Below, in pieces: positions 30,280 to 39,799 of a DNA stretch of 64,000 nt; within the stretch, counting starts at the first letter, position 1; every line of letters begins with the position of its first letter. Made by a program: the position numbers and the translations under genes. The DNA is from Flavivirga aquimarina (lineage in GTDB: Bacteria > Bacteroidota > Bacteroidia > Flavobacteriales > Flavobacteriaceae): NCBI RefSeq assembly GCF_030540835.1, contig NZ_JAUOEK010000172.1:62001-126000 (forward strand), written 5' to 3'. The notes below the pieces were generated by a model. That model did not search any database. It was not told where the DNA came from and was given only the letters and a program-made list of their open reading frames with translations.

Positions 30280-30340
30280 CATAATTTATATATCCTGAGT
30301 GATGATTTATACGAATTATACTAAAAAATAAATAACCTTG
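30280..30340 (+). promoter_or_regulatory. operator-like element upstream of the DUF1080 remnant
   Basis: A degenerate palindrome (CATAATTTATATA, from 30280) with ATTTAT at 30284-30289 and a second ATTTAT at 30305-30310, exactly 21 bp apart. After 22 bp comes TAACCTTG (30333-30340), a -7-like box. The pattern and its distance to the next ATG (66 bp) match the copy at 39471. The sequence at 30150-30279 holds nothing recognised. Confidence 0.55.
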
Positions 30341-30376
30341 TACAGTGGTATTTTATATTTCAAAAAGGACTAAATA

Positions 30377-30707
30377 ATGGTAAAAGCAATATTACTGACT
30401 ATTTTTTATTTGGTAGTACTAATGTGTAACGCCCAAGAAAGAAATACAGCAAATACATTCTCAAATTTGAATATAAATGGGGAAGTAAAATAGCAAATAA
30501 TTTTGAACAATGGCAATATGATGCTGGCGTATACTATCATGTCATTGATGACAAAATATAGCCAACAGGAATTGAATATCAAATACGATTTTAAATCCAG
30601 GAGAAGGGATAATCGGTTTCCAATCTGAAACCGCAGAAATTTATTATAGAAACATCAAGATTAAGGAATTTGACGAAGTTATTCCAATGGAAGAGTTCGT
30701 TGATTAA
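30377..30707 (+). pseudogene. decayed DUF1080 (3-keto-disaccharide hydrolase family) gene
   Basis: A start and signal peptide ([20 protein letters not shown]) run into a stop, then pieces in shifted frames read [30 protein letters not shown] and NPGEGIIGFQSETAEIYYRN, ending in EFDEVIPMEEFVD and TAA at 30705. The pieces follow the order of DUF1080 proteins but much of the middle is deleted, one Trp codon has become TAG and frames shift at least twice. DUF1080 proteins act on 3-keto sugars. A second remnant of the same family lies at 39570-39667. Confidence 0.8.
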
Positions 30708-30772
30708 TAAAGTATCAGTTGAGATTTATAATCTATTTTAAGATAATTAGTAAAAACAAAGTGAGTAACAAA

Positions 30773-32578
30773 ATGAAACAAGTAACTTTTTTTATTGGAT
30801 TCCTATTAATGTCATTCTCGTTTTTTTCGTGTAATGACGACATAAAAAAGCAACCTAATGTTTTGCTTATCATGGTAGACGATCAAGGTTATGGAGATAT
30901 TGCAAGTCTTGGGAATAAAGAGATAAAAACACCTCATATAGATGCGCTACATGCCATTAGTGCCAGATTTACCGATTACCATGTTAGTCCTACCTGTGCG
31001 CCAACACGAGCAGCTTTCCTTACAGGACATCATTCTAACAGAACAGGGGTTTGGCATACAGTTAATGGACGCTCTCTTATTTTAGAGAGAGAGACAATTA
31101 TGGCACAGGTTTTTAAAGAAAATGGTTATAGTACAGGAATCTTTGGGAAATGGCATTTAGGAGATAATTATCCGTTTCGGCCACAAGACAAAGGTTTTGA
31201 TGAGGTTTTGATTCATGGCGGCGGAGGCATGGAACAAACCATGGATTATTGGGATAACGATTATTTTGATGATATGTATAGGCACAACGGTACATTAAAG
31301 AAATATGATGGTTTCTGTACAGATGTTTGGTTTGAAAATGCAAAGAAATTCATAGGACAACAGCAAGACAAACCGTTCTTTTGTTATTTATCAACCAATG
31401 CTGCACATTCCCCTTATTTTGTGGCAGATAAATATTCAGACCCTTATAAAGACAATGAAAATATTCCTAATGCCCCTTTTTATGGTTTGCTAGCCAATGT
31501 GGATGAAAATATTGGAAAGATGGTAGACTATTTAGAGGCCATAAAACTGAAAGATAATACCATTATCATATTTACAACAGACAATGGTACGGCGAAGGGC
31601 GCGAAGGTAGAAGGGCATCGTTTAGATGGTTTTGTAGTAAAAGGTAATAATGCTGGTATGCGAGGCATTAAAGCAAGTATGTACGAAGGGGGACACCGCG
31701 TTCCGCTTTTTATACATTGGAAAGATGGTGGCATAACCACAGGTAAAGATGTTAATGAATTAACAGCCCATTTTGATGTTTTTCCTACGCTGGTAGATTT
31801 ATGTAAGCTGAATATTAATCCAGAAATAAAATTTGATGGAAAAAGCTTAGTACCTCTAATAAATGGTGAGAATGAAAACTTTAAAGACAGAATTGTAATT
31901 ACTAATTCACAGCGTGTCGAAGTACCAGAACCATGGCGAAGAACCGCACTCATGCAAAATAATTGGAGACTTATTGATGGCGTAGAATTATATGATTTAG
32001 AAAAAGATCCAGAACAACGAACAAATATAGCAGACCAATTTCCAGAGAAAATGGAAGAATTTAAAACGGCCTATAACAAATGGTGGAAAGATTTGGAGCC
32101 AGGTTATCAAGACCAACCAAGAATTATTATTGGGCACCATGCAGAAAACCCAACACATTTATTTTCTCACGATTGGCATACTAAGAAAATAGCCAGTCCT
32201 TGGCATCAAAGGCATATTAGAACAGGATATATTGATAATGGCTATTGGTTAATTTCAATAGCAGAAAGTGGAAAATATTCTTTTAAGCTTCGTAGGTGGC
32301 CAGAAGAAACACATTTAACTATGAATGCAAAAGCACCTATACGACCTGCCATACCAGGAACAAGTGTCACAGAAAGTAAAAAGAGTAAATCCTTAACAAT
32401 AAAGCAAGCAAAATTAGCTATTCAGGATACTGAGTTGATAGAAGAAGTAGATCCAAGTGCAGAGTTTATAGAATTCACAGTAGATTTAAATAAAGGAGAC
32501 ACAAAACTTCAGACTTGGTTTACTTTGGATACCGAAGAAACACTTGGAGCGTATTACGTAAGTGTAGAGAAATTGTAA
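30773..32578 (+). CDS. S1-family sulfatase (formylglycine type), lipoprotein
   Basis: About 601 aa from the ATG at 30773; the upstream TTG frame adds 18 unlikely residues. A lipobox (FFSC) precedes NVLLIMVDDQGYGD, the first metal-binding site. CAPTR at Cys75 matches C-x-P-x-R, so Cys75 is expected to be converted to formylglycine. KWHLGD and TTDNGT complete the active site. Residues about 460-601 form a beta-rich extension not found in the shortest family members. It would remove sulfate esters from the glycan in the periplasm. It is the only sulfatase in the window. No formylglycine-generating enzyme is visible here, so maturation must rely on a gene elsewhere. Confidence 0.93.
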   Translation: MKQVTFFIGFLLMSFSFFSCNDDIKKQPNVLLIMVDDQGYGDIASLGNKEIKTPHIDALHAISARFTDYHVSPTCAPTRAAFLTGHHSNRTGVWHTVNGRSLILERETIMAQVFKENGYSTGIFGKWHLGDNYPFRPQDKGFDEVLIHGGGGMEQTMDYWDNDYFDDMYRHNGTLKKYDGFCTDVWFENAKKFIGQQQDKPFFCYLSTNAAHSPYFVADKYSDPYKDNENIPNAPFYGLLANVDENIGKMVDYLEAIKLKDNTIIIFTTDNGTAKGAKVEGHRLDGFVVKGNNAGMRGIKASMYEGGHRVPLFIHWKDGGITTGKDVNELTAHFDVFPTLVDLCKLNINPEIKFDGKSLVPLINGENENFKDRIVITNSQRVEVPEPWRRTALMQNNWRLIDGVELYDLEKDPEQRTNIADQFPEKMEEFKTAYNKWWKDLEPGYQDQPRIIIGHHAENPTHLFSHDWHTKKIASPWHQRHIRTGYIDNGYWLISIAESGKYSFKLRRWPEETHLTMNAKAPIRPAIPGTSVTESKKSKSLTIKQAKLAIQDTELIEEVDPSAEFIEFTVDLNKGDTKLQTWFTLDTEETLGAYYVSVEKL

Positions 32579-32753
32579 AGGCTCATTTTTTATTGATTTA
32601 TGAAAAATTTTTAATCTATGCGTTATAACCACATTGTTAAATTAATTTTTTAATATTTTTTCAATGTTACTCTTGTTAAAGAGTTGCAATGGAGTAATAT
32701 AACTATCCAAATTATTTAAGAAGCAAGTATTTTGAGGGGCAAATATAAAAATG

Positions 32754-32789
32754 AACTATAGTTTATTGTCAAGAGTCTATAATTTATAG
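32754..32789. promoter_or_regulatory. partial operator-like element
   Basis: CTATAATTTATAG at 32777-32789 is the 6+1+6 core of the recurring palindrome; AACTATAGTTTAT (32754-32766) just before it resembles a half. The second ATTTAT at 21 bp and the -7-like box are not clearly conserved. The rest of the 32579-32904 gap contains a hairpin (32853-32862 with 32892-32902) around the ATG at 32878 but no gene. Confidence 0.4.
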
Positions 32790-32904
32790 TATTTAAATTA
32801 AATTTTTATAAATTTTGTTGTCTTGCGACCCAATATTATAGTTGTTTGAAAATTAAAGAGGGTGCATAGGTTTTTTTATGAACTCTTTAAGCCCTCTTTT
32901 AAAC

Positions 32905-34956
32905 ATGAAACTAAAAATATCTTCTAATTTAGAAAATAATTGTCGATTATTTAAACGTCCGATTTTTGTTTTTCTTTTACTTATCTCATGCTCTTTAGTA
33001 CATGCGCAATTTGTACATCCAGGAATAACGAATAAATTAAGTGACTTAGACCGTGTAAAATACATGGTAGAAGCTAAAATAGATCCATGGTACACCTCGT
33101 ATCAGGAAATGGTTTCAGATTCAAAATCAAGTTATAATTATACCGTACGAGGAAATCAAAGCTTTATAGAATTAGGGCGCGACGACGGTACAAATTATGA
33201 TGCGTGGAATAGCGATATAAGAGCGGCATATTATAATGCCATCCGGTGGTATGTTACAGGCGATTCAAGACATGCCGAAAAATCCATAGAAATATTCAAT
33301 GCATGGAATAATTTACAAAACGTAACCAGTAGAGGTACTCGAGCCTTGAGTGGTGGTATCGTTTACATTATGATTGAGGCTGCCGAAATTATTAAAAGTA
33401 CCTATAACGGTTGGGCTGCTAGTGATATTCAAGATTTTAAAGACATGTTGGTTTATCCGGGGTATTCAACTACCGTGGTACCTCCAAGCATTAGTAGAGT
33501 ATCAGGATCTTTTTATTGGCAAGCCTATCAAGGAGATTCAGTGAGGCATGGTAACCAAGGTTTGGCAGGGTTTAGGGCAGTTATGGCTATGGGTATATTC
33601 TTAGATAACGAAATTATGTATGACCGGGCATTAAGATACATACAAGGATTACCGCACCGTTCAGATGACCTTCCTTATCCACCAGGACCACCACAGGCTA
33701 CTACAATTTCTAACGTAGGGGATTACGAAGACACTTATAACTATACTGTAGGTACTTCAATACCTGATTTTGGATACAATGAAGTGATGACCAATTATAT
33801 TTATGAGAATGGACAGTGTCAAGAAAGTTCAAGAGATCAACAACATACTCTTTTCGGAATAGGAAATTTGTGTGCCATGGCAGAAATGGCATGGAATCAA
33901 GGTGACGATCTATACAGTCATGCCAACGATAGATTGTTATTGGGGCTCGAATACACTACAAAATACAATGTGTCTTATCTTAGATCATATCCTGATCAGA
34001 CGACTCATTGGATTCCAACAGTTGCATCAGGTGAGTTTACTCAACGTTTTAATGCATCTCAACGTGTATATTCTAAATCGATTAGTCCCACACATGTTGG
34101 AGGGTTTGTTGAGGTACGACCTATATTCGAAATGCCTTTAGCGCATTATTTAGGACGCGGATTTAAAACTGAAGAAGAAATAAAGTGGACAACACGAGCA
34201 CGAGATGTGTCTATTGAGGAGTCTGGATATGAGGCAGCTGGTCATCAAAATGGCGCAATAGGTTGGGGCGCTCTTACATCGCGACGACCAGAAGGATGTT
34301 ATGGTGAGCCAATTAGTGGATTTGACTTAAACGGTTTGCCTGAATATTCAATACACGCACTGCCAGGAACTATTGAAGCAGAGAATTTCGATCATTCTAC
34401 GGTTTCTGGACAAGGAAGAACATACAATGATCTTACAGTTTCTAATAGTGGCGGACAGTATAGAACAGATGAAGCTATAGATATCGAATCTTTAACTGGA
34501 GGTGGATTTAATCTTACCAGTATAGAAAGCGGGGAATGGTTAACATATACCGTAAATGTACCATCTAATGGCACTTACGATATAAATATAAATTATGCTT
34601 CAGCTAATACTAATGGCACTATAAAATTTAGTTTTAATGGAACAGATATTACATCAGACGTAGCAGTTCCTTTTGGTGCTCCAAATTCAACAGGTTTAAC
34701 AGATTGGAAAAATTTTAATGTTATAAGTGATGTCAGATTATCAAAAGGCGTGCAATCTTTAAAAATTTTATTTAATGGAGCAGACGATGCATTCAAACTA
34801 AATAATTTTACAGTATTACTAGTAGAAGCAGATCCAGAGCCTTTTTTTCTTCAAGCGGAAGATAACGATGCTATGGGGCTTCTTATAGATGAAGATCCCG
34901 ATGATTATATAAGAACAGAACCTACTTCAGATATAGGCGGTGGTGAACATCAATAG
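32905..34956 (+). CDS. alginate-lyase-superfamily protein with CBM6, upstream part of a frameshifted gene
   Basis: A signal peptide (IFVFLLLISCSLVHAQ) is followed by an alpha-helical alginate-lyase-like domain (about 35-480): FVHPGITNKLSDLDRVKYMV, NYDAWNSDIRAAYYNAIRW and GYNEVMTNYIYENGQCQESS, where the Asn, His and Tyr residues are likely to be functional. A CBM6-like module follows (IEAENFDHSTVSGQG, about 490-635) and a second one begins at FFLQAEDNDAM. The frame then ends early at 34956 inside that second module. The product resembles PL5/PL38-type lyases; substrate unknown. The start at 32905 is chosen over 32878 because 32878 lies in a hairpin loop; either is possible. Confidence 0.75.
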   Translation: MKLKISSNLENNCRLFKRPIFVFLLLISCSLVHAQFVHPGITNKLSDLDRVKYMVEAKIDPWYTSYQEMVSDSKSSYNYTVRGNQSFIELGRDDGTNYDAWNSDIRAAYYNAIRWYVTGDSRHAEKSIEIFNAWNNLQNVTSRGTRALSGGIVYIMIEAAEIIKSTYNGWAASDIQDFKDMLVYPGYSTTVVPPSISRVSGSFYWQAYQGDSVRHGNQGLAGFRAVMAMGIFLDNEIMYDRALRYIQGLPHRSDDLPYPPGPPQATTISNVGDYEDTYNYTVGTSIPDFGYNEVMTNYIYENGQCQESSRDQQHTLFGIGNLCAMAEMAWNQGDDLYSHANDRLLLGLEYTTKYNVSYLRSYPDQTTHWIPTVASGEFTQRFNASQRVYSKSISPTHVGGFVEVRPIFEMPLAHYLGRGFKTEEEIKWTTRARDVSIEESGYEAAGHQNGAIGWGALTSRRPEGCYGEPISGFDLNGLPEYSIHALPGTIEAENFDHSTVSGQGRTYNDLTVSNSGGQYRTDEAIDIESLTGGGFNLTSIESGEWLTYTVNVPSNGTYDININYASANTNGTIKFSFNGTDITSDVAVPFGAPNSTGLTDWKNFNVISDVRLSKGVQSLKILFNGADDAFKLNNFTVLLVEADPEPFFLQAEDNDAMGLLIDEDPDDYIRTEPTSDIGGGEHQ

Positions 34957-35500
34957 TGGTGACTGGTGTATGTTTAATGCTATAGATTTAACAGGAGTAG
35001 TTCGTATTGAAGCTAGAATATCTGCCAGAAATACAGCAGAGAAAACTATTGAAGTTCGAGTGGGATCAACCACAGGAGCTTTATTAGGAACTATCACTTT
35101 TCCAGGAACAGGTAGGTCTACATATGCAACAGCCTATGGAAATCTCGATACTTCAAATGTATCTGGGACACAAGATTTGTATTTTGTGTTTTCAGGCGGT
35201 TTTAATGTAAACTGGTTTTATTTAGAAACCGAATCATTATCTGTGTCAGATAATATTAAAGATGACCAAATTAGTTATTATCCAAACCCAGTTTCTAATA
35301 ATGTAACGGTACTTATACCAACCTCAAAATTCAGTCATTACAGCATCTTTGATATTAGTGGACGCGTAAATAAGCAAGGCGTTATTACAAGCGAGATGCA
35401 GAAAATGAACATTGATTTAAGCAATTTTTCAAAAGGGATTTATTTAATTTCATTGAAAGGCAATCAATTAACCAAAACCTTTAAGTTGGTTAAGAATTAA
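34940..35500 (+). CDS. downstream part of the frameshifted lyase gene: CBM6 end and T9SS sorting domain
   Basis: This frame continues the second CBM6 module (NINSGDWCMFNAIDLTGV) exactly where the upstream frame breaks off, overlapping it by 17 bp, and finishes with a type IX secretion sorting domain (YYPNPVSNNVTVLIP to KTFKLVKN). A single-base indel near 34940-34950 restores one protein. It is therefore one gene with a frameshift, either a real mutation or a sequencing error. If real, the lyase loses its secretion signal and second binding module. Confidence 0.8.
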   Translation: MVNINSGDWCMFNAIDLTGVVRIEARISARNTAEKTIEVRVGSTTGALLGTITFPGTGRSTYATAYGNLDTSNVSGTQDLYFVFSGGFNVNWFYLETESLSVSDNIKDDQISYYPNPVSNNVTVLIPTSKFSHYSIFDISGRVNKQGVITSEMQKMNIDLSNFSKGIYLISLKGNQLTKTFKLVKN

Positions 35501-35593
35501 AAAAAAGTATAAAAACAAGTAGGGTATCGTTGTATTTATATGTAATAATAATGAAGAATCATTTTATTTCTAAAATCAAATACTAAACTTTTA

Positions 35594-35651
35594 TTTAATC
35601 TTATTAAAAGACAATCATTTAACCAAAACTTTTAAGTTGTTTAAATATTAA
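35594..35651 (+). pseudogene. remnant of a T9SS sorting-domain tail
   Basis: Frame 35592-35651 reads YLILLKDNHLTKTFKLFKY then stop, a near copy of the tail of the preceding lyase gene (YLISLKGNQLTKTFKLVKN). Nothing coding precedes it, so it is the stump of a tandem copy that has been deleted. Confidence 0.6.
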
Positions 35652-35763
35652 ACAACGTTTTAGAGTCTTTAAAATTTAATTTTTCAAGAGCTTTTTAATA
35701 GACACAAAAAGCTTTTAAAAAATTAAGGTTAAAGGTGTATTGTGAATTTTTTAAAAATATATT

Positions 35764-35971
35764 ATGATAACAATTATCAAAATAAGACTTGTTTTTATAC
35801 TTGTATTACTTCGAAATTTAACAAGTTCTTATGCTCAATTAAACCATCCAGGAGGCTGGTTTACAGCTGATGATTTAACTCTCATTAGAGCTAAAGTTAT
35901 TGCTGGCGAAGAACCTTGGATATCTGGTTGGAATGCAATTAAACAGAACGTTTAAGTTGATTAAGAATTAA
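35764..35971 (+). pseudogene. collapsed alginate-lyase-like gene
   Basis: An ATG at 35764 opens a signal peptide (ending SYAQ) and LNHPGGWFTADDLTLIRAK, equivalent to the N-terminus of alginate-lyase-superfamily enzymes. The frame stops at 35955. In another frame, 35948-35971 encodes TFKLIKN and a stop, the tail of a T9SS domain. The N-terminus has thus been joined, out of frame, to the very end of the gene by a deletion of almost the whole coding region. Confidence 0.75.
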
Positions 35972-36075
35972 AATTATAACAAACTATATATAGGACATTA
36001 ACTCCGTAATTATTTTATGATTAAAGAAATAATAATATAACGGAGGTGGGAAATAAAAACTTAAAACTTATTGAT

Positions 36076-38886
36076 ATGTTTAAATTCAAAAACATAAAAA
36101 AAAACTATTATTTTATAACGATAGTCATCATGTTACTACCGTTATATTCAACAAATGCGCAAACGGTTGTTAATTCATTAGCAGAACTAATCACAGCCGT
36201 AAAACAGAGTAATCAAGAAATTGTATTAGCAGCAGGGAACTATAATTTTGACGATTTAGCTAGCGATAACAAAGATATTGATGTTTCGGGATCTAACAAT
36301 AATATTAACCTTACTGGCGCCCATATAAGCGTCCCTGTTGGTAGCGTAAGAACCACCTATATACATGTCTCTGGTAATAACAATACGATTATTGGCGGAG
36401 AAATTGAAGACGTATACAGGAATAATATGACTGAGGTGACAGATTTTAGTGCTTATAATCAAGATCGAGATAATTTAGCATACGGTCTTAGAGGTGCAGC
36501 AGTTTTAGAAGTTAGCGGAGAAGATAATTTGATTAATGGGATTAAATTAACAGTAAGAGGTTCTTTCCCTTATGGGTATGGAAGTATGTATGGAATAAAC
36601 CAAGTAAATACATTTGGTTTAGACAAACGATGTGGTCTTTTAATTAACGGTAAAAAAAATACACTTGATAATGTTGAGGTACAACAACGCGCTTTTGGTC
36701 ATGCCATATTTATGCAAGGAGAAGCAGATGAAACGGTGATAAAAAACACTTACGTAGAAGGGCGAACACGTCCTACAGGAGATTTATATTACGAAAATCA
36801 ACCGTATGATTTACCCTTTTTATCCGGGTTCAAATTGCCTTATGAAGATAATGCTCCATTTACTGTAGGAGAAGTACATTCACTTTGCGAAGATGGTATT
36901 AGACAGTATAATGGAGTAGGAAGTGTTACCGTTGAAAATTGTACAGTTAAGAAAACTAGAGGAGGTATAAGATTGTATTTAGGCGGTAATGCTACCGTTA
37001 AAAATAGTACAGCTATCGATTGTGGGAATACAAATTGGAACTTACCAGCTAATGCCGTAGTGGAGAACTCAGCAGGGAATTTTACCAATGGGCCTTTAAG
37101 AGACAATAGATTAGGTAGAAGTGGAATGACTGCCGAGTGGACAATTATTCCTTCACCAAATTCTGGAGGAATGCATAATATCGCTGATGTTTTGGGAAAT
37201 AATCAAAACCTTGTTTTTCATAGAACAGATGGCCCTTTAGATGATAAGGAAAAGAAAGCCATAGTTGTTGCAGGTGATAATTCAACTATTGTAAACGAAA
37301 CAGAATATACCATTATTCTAGAAGCATCAGCAAATGGGAATACCATTACTAGTTGTGGCCCAGTGATAGATAATGGATCAGGAAATAATGTTACTATTAA
37401 TAGCTGTGACTTTGTTATTACCTGTAATAATACAGTAGATAATCTAGAAGCAGAATGCTATGATAGCATGAGTGGAGTTCAAACCGAATCAATAGATATT
37501 AATAACGATGCAGTATCATACACTAATAATGGGGATTGGATTAGTTTTAACAGCATAGATTTAAGTGGAATGGGAACTGTAAAAGCAACGACAAGTTCAC
37601 AAAAAGACGGAGTATCTATAGAAATAAGAAGAGGGAGTGTAACAGGAACATTGTTAGGAACTATTGCAGTGCCCAATACTTCCAATTATGGTATATATCA
37701 AGAGGTTTCAGCAGACTTAACAGAAACGTTTGATGGGGTTACAGACATCTATTTCGTTTTCACTGGCCCAGGCGGTTTCCTGCTTAATGTAGACGAAATT
37801 AGTTTTGAAAAGAATTTATGTACAGAAACTATTGATCCTGTATTGCCAATACAACTAGAAGATTATTGCGAGGCTTCAGGAGTTCAACTCGCTTATTTAT
37901 TGAACGATAACCAAGAAGTAGGTTATATACATAATGGAGATTATCTAAAATTGGCTAATGTCGATTTTGATGAAGTTAACTACAATTCCATCGAAGTAGC
38001 TGCGTCATCAAAAACCGGAGGAGGCACTGTTGAATTAAGAACAGGTACAGTCGATGGTCCATTATTGGGAAGCATTGCTATTACTAATACCGGAGCTTGG
38101 GATCAGTACGAAGTCTTTAGCAATTATGCAGAACAAGATGTCTCTGGTGTTCAAGACCTTTTCGTTGTTTTTGTAGGTGGACCAGGATCTCTTTTTAATG
38201 TTGATTATTTATACTTCAGAAATGATCCATGCCTGGAAATTGTTGATGCATTTAGCGAAATAGATGCTATAGAACACTGTGAAAAATCAGGAGTTGTAAC
38301 CTACGACGATGAATATGTTGGATCCATTCATGATGGGGACTGGGTTCGTTATGGAAGCGTAGATTTTGGATCTAATAGTCCTGTAGGTGTTACGTTGAGT
38401 TTATCAGGTCAGAACAATACAGATGGCTATGTAAATGTTATGCTAGACGACCCTACTAATGGTACTATGATAGCTACGGCTACTGTACCTGCAACAGGAG
38501 GATGGACAAATTGGGAAAATGTTACTGTTCCTGTAAATAATGATGTAACTGGGATACAAGATGTTTATGTTTATTTTGGAGGAGGTGCTTATAATCTAAA
38601 TTGGCTTCAATTTAGATCTGTATTAAGTACAAGCAGTATTGGAAAAAAATTATCAGGCGTTGTTTTTTACCCCAACCCAGTAAAAGATGTTCTTAATATA
38701 AAACTTACTACATTAGAAGAAGTAGATGTGTCAATCTTAAATTTAGTAGGACAAAAAGTGTATTCTGGGGTTGTAAAAAAAGGAAATAATAATATACAAT
38801 TAGGGACATTAAATACAGGAATGTATATAATGAAAATGATAGATGGAGCACAAGTATATGTTCAAAAGATAATAATAGATAAATAA
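36076..38886 (+). CDS. secreted right-handed beta-helix protein with three CBM6-like modules and T9SS domain
   Basis: About 936 aa from the ATG at 36076 (a GTG at 36046 is in frame upstream, less likely). After a signal peptide ending near TNAQ, residues about 30-460 form a beta-helix with Asn ladders (SGSNNNINLTG, SGNNNTIIGGEI, GGNATVKNST). Three carbohydrate-binding CBM6-like modules follow, each with a conserved GDW/GDY-type strand (NNGDWISF about 495, HNGDYLKL about 635, HDGDWVRY about 765). The end (VVFYPNPVKDVLNIKL to VQKIIIDK) is a type IX sorting domain, so the protein is exported to the surface. Beta-helix folds host many lyases and glycosidases; I cannot identify the family. Its CBM modules probably bind the polysaccharide outside the cell. 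Confidence 0.78.
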   Translation: MFKFKNIKKNYYFITIVIMLLPLYSTNAQTVVNSLAELITAVKQSNQEIVLAAGNYNFDDLASDNKDIDVSGSNNNINLTGAHISVPVGSVRTTYIHVSGNNNTIIGGEIEDVYRNNMTEVTDFSAYNQDRDNLAYGLRGAAVLEVSGEDNLINGIKLTVRGSFPYGYGSMYGINQVNTFGLDKRCGLLINGKKNTLDNVEVQQRAFGHAIFMQGEADETVIKNTYVEGRTRPTGDLYYENQPYDLPFLSGFKLPYEDNAPFTVGEVHSLCEDGIRQYNGVGSVTVENCTVKKTRGGIRLYLGGNATVKNSTAIDCGNTNWNLPANAVVENSAGNFTNGPLRDNRLGRSGMTAEWTIIPSPNSGGMHNIADVLGNNQNLVFHRTDGPLDDKEKKAIVVAGDNSTIVNETEYTIILEASANGNTITSCGPVIDNGSGNNVTINSCDFVITCNNTVDNLEAECYDSMSGVQTESIDINNDAVSYTNNGDWISFNSIDLSGMGTVKATTSSQKDGVSIEIRRGSVTGTLLGTIAVPNTSNYGIYQEVSADLTETFDGVTDIYFVFTGPGGFLLNVDEISFEKNLCTETIDPVLPIQLEDYCEASGVQLAYLLNDNQEVGYIHNGDYLKLANVDFDEVNYNSIEVAASSKTGGGTVELRTGTVDGPLLGSIAITNTGAWDQYEVFSNYAEQDVSGVQDLFVVFVGGPGSLFNVDYLYFRNDPCLEIVDAFSEIDAIEHCEKSGVVTYDDEYVGSIHDGDWVRYGSVDFGSNSPVGVTLSLSGQNNTDGYVNVMLDDPTNGTMIATATVPATGGWTNWENVTVPVNNDVTGIQDVYVYFGGGAYNLNWLQFRSVLSTSSIGKKLSGVVFYPNPVKDVLNIKLTTLEEVDVSILNLVGQKVYSGVVKKGNNNIQLGTLNTGMYIMKMIDGAQVYVQKIIIDK

Positions 38887-39470
38887 AATAAGAGGCCAGT
38901 AAGATAGATGACATGCTTTTTTGTATTTTAAATACCCACTTTTATTTGGGAATGGTACACAATACTTATAAGTAAAGTGTTTAAACAACATAGGTAAGCA
39001 TTTATAGTTACCTCCACATCCTAGTTTAAGAATAATATTTATATATACTTACAGGAGTTGAAAAAACCAATCCAAAATAGGCTAAAAATATTATGGAAAA
39101 CCCGATAATAAAATAAACGCGAATTAGATAAAAAAAGAGTTTTAATATTTTTTTGTTACAACCGGTAGTCAGCTGTGTTGGTCTAATTCCGTTCAATATC
39201 AATGGTAGTGAATTTAGTGAAGTTTTTTAGGATAGCCCTTTAGCTTCTTATGAGGGTTTTGTGTTCAATATTCCAACTTTTATCTTTACTATTTGTACTC
39301 ATTTCAATTTTTTTATTTCTTTTTCTCACATTTATATTTTGGACTTATAACAAAACAAAGAGAGGATATTTTTTTAAAGAATATACTTTACAGAAGAGTA
39401 AAAGTATTTTTCTATTGTACCTCTTCTATATGTTAAATAGAGTTAATTTGGTTTATTGTGGCATTTTAAA
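38887..39470. other. gap with no recognisable gene
   Basis: About 580 bp with many short stops in all frames. A 75-codon frame at 39250-39477 is mostly low-complexity hydrophobic residues (runs of Leu, Phe, Ile) and is probably not translated. I see no terminator or repeat. Confidence 0.4.
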
Positions 39471-39533
39471 TCTATAATTTATAGACCTTGAATGATGATT
39501 TATACAGATTGTCTTAAAAAATAAATAATATTG
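39471..39533 (+). promoter_or_regulatory. operator-like element upstream of the second DUF1080 remnant
   Basis: A perfect 7+1+7 palindrome TCTATAATTTATAGA (39471-39485), ATTTAT at 39477-39482 and again at 39498-39503 (21 bp apart), then 22 bp to TAATATTG (39526-39533). The element is 66 bp upstream of the remnant start codon, as at 30280. It now drives a dead gene, so it may serve the operon starting at 39944. Confidence 0.6.
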
Positions 39534-39569
39534 AATGCTATTTCTTACGTATTTAAAAAATGCCAAATA

Positions 39570-39667
39570 ATGGTAAAGAGAACTATTAGTTGTTTTTGTT
39601 TATCCGTAATAGTATTAATATTTAAGAATTTGATGAAGTTATTCCAATGAAAGCATTCATTGAATAA
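39570..39667 (+). pseudogene. second decayed DUF1080 gene, collapsed to its two ends
   Basis: A signal-peptide-like start (MVKRTISCFCLSVIVLI) is joined directly, out of frame, to the C-terminal motif EFDEVIPMKAFIE and a stop. The start region and the tail are both close to the remnant at 30377-30707, so they are paralogues. A deletion removed nearly everything between. Confidence 0.75.
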
Positions 39668-39694
39668 TAAAGATGTATGTGTTGATATTTTTAA

Positions 39695-39799
39695 TTATAT
39701 AGTAAAGAAAAGAAACGTAAAGAATTTATTAAAATTCTTGGAATTAGTGCTTTAGGTGTTGGGGTGGCACCAGCTTCAGTTGTTGATTTATTACAATGA
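39695..39799 (+). pseudogene. remnant with Tat-type signal
   Basis: A frame without a start codon reads KKRKEFIKILGISALGVGVA, which resembles a twin-arginine-like signal (RK instead of RR) of secreted oxidoreductases of the Gfo/Idh/MocA type, and stops at 39797. A short frame further on (39808-39858, FNEQGKEVGRIIVENL) may be its other end. This is a third decayed gene in the same tract. Confidence 0.4.

Noticed and set aside
32905-35500. Calling the locus an alginate PUL because of the alginate-lyase-like domain
   Set aside because: No PL7 or PL17 enzymes, no KdgF and no DEH reductase are visible, and the fucosidases, GH88 and sulfatase point to a fucose- and uronate-containing glycan; the domain is shared by lyases of several substrates.
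36041-36048. Shine-Dalgarno-like GGAGGTGG before the beta-helix gene, with a GTG start at 36046
   Set aside because: The motif is 30 bp from the likely ATG (36076), and the overlapping GTG would add a basic, non-signal leader; coincidence is more likely.
39250-39477. 75-codon frame with hydrophobic N-terminus
   Set aside because: Low-complexity Leu/Phe/Ile composition, no conserved neighbour relation, and it ends inside the operator-like palindrome; it probably reflects AT-rich sequence.
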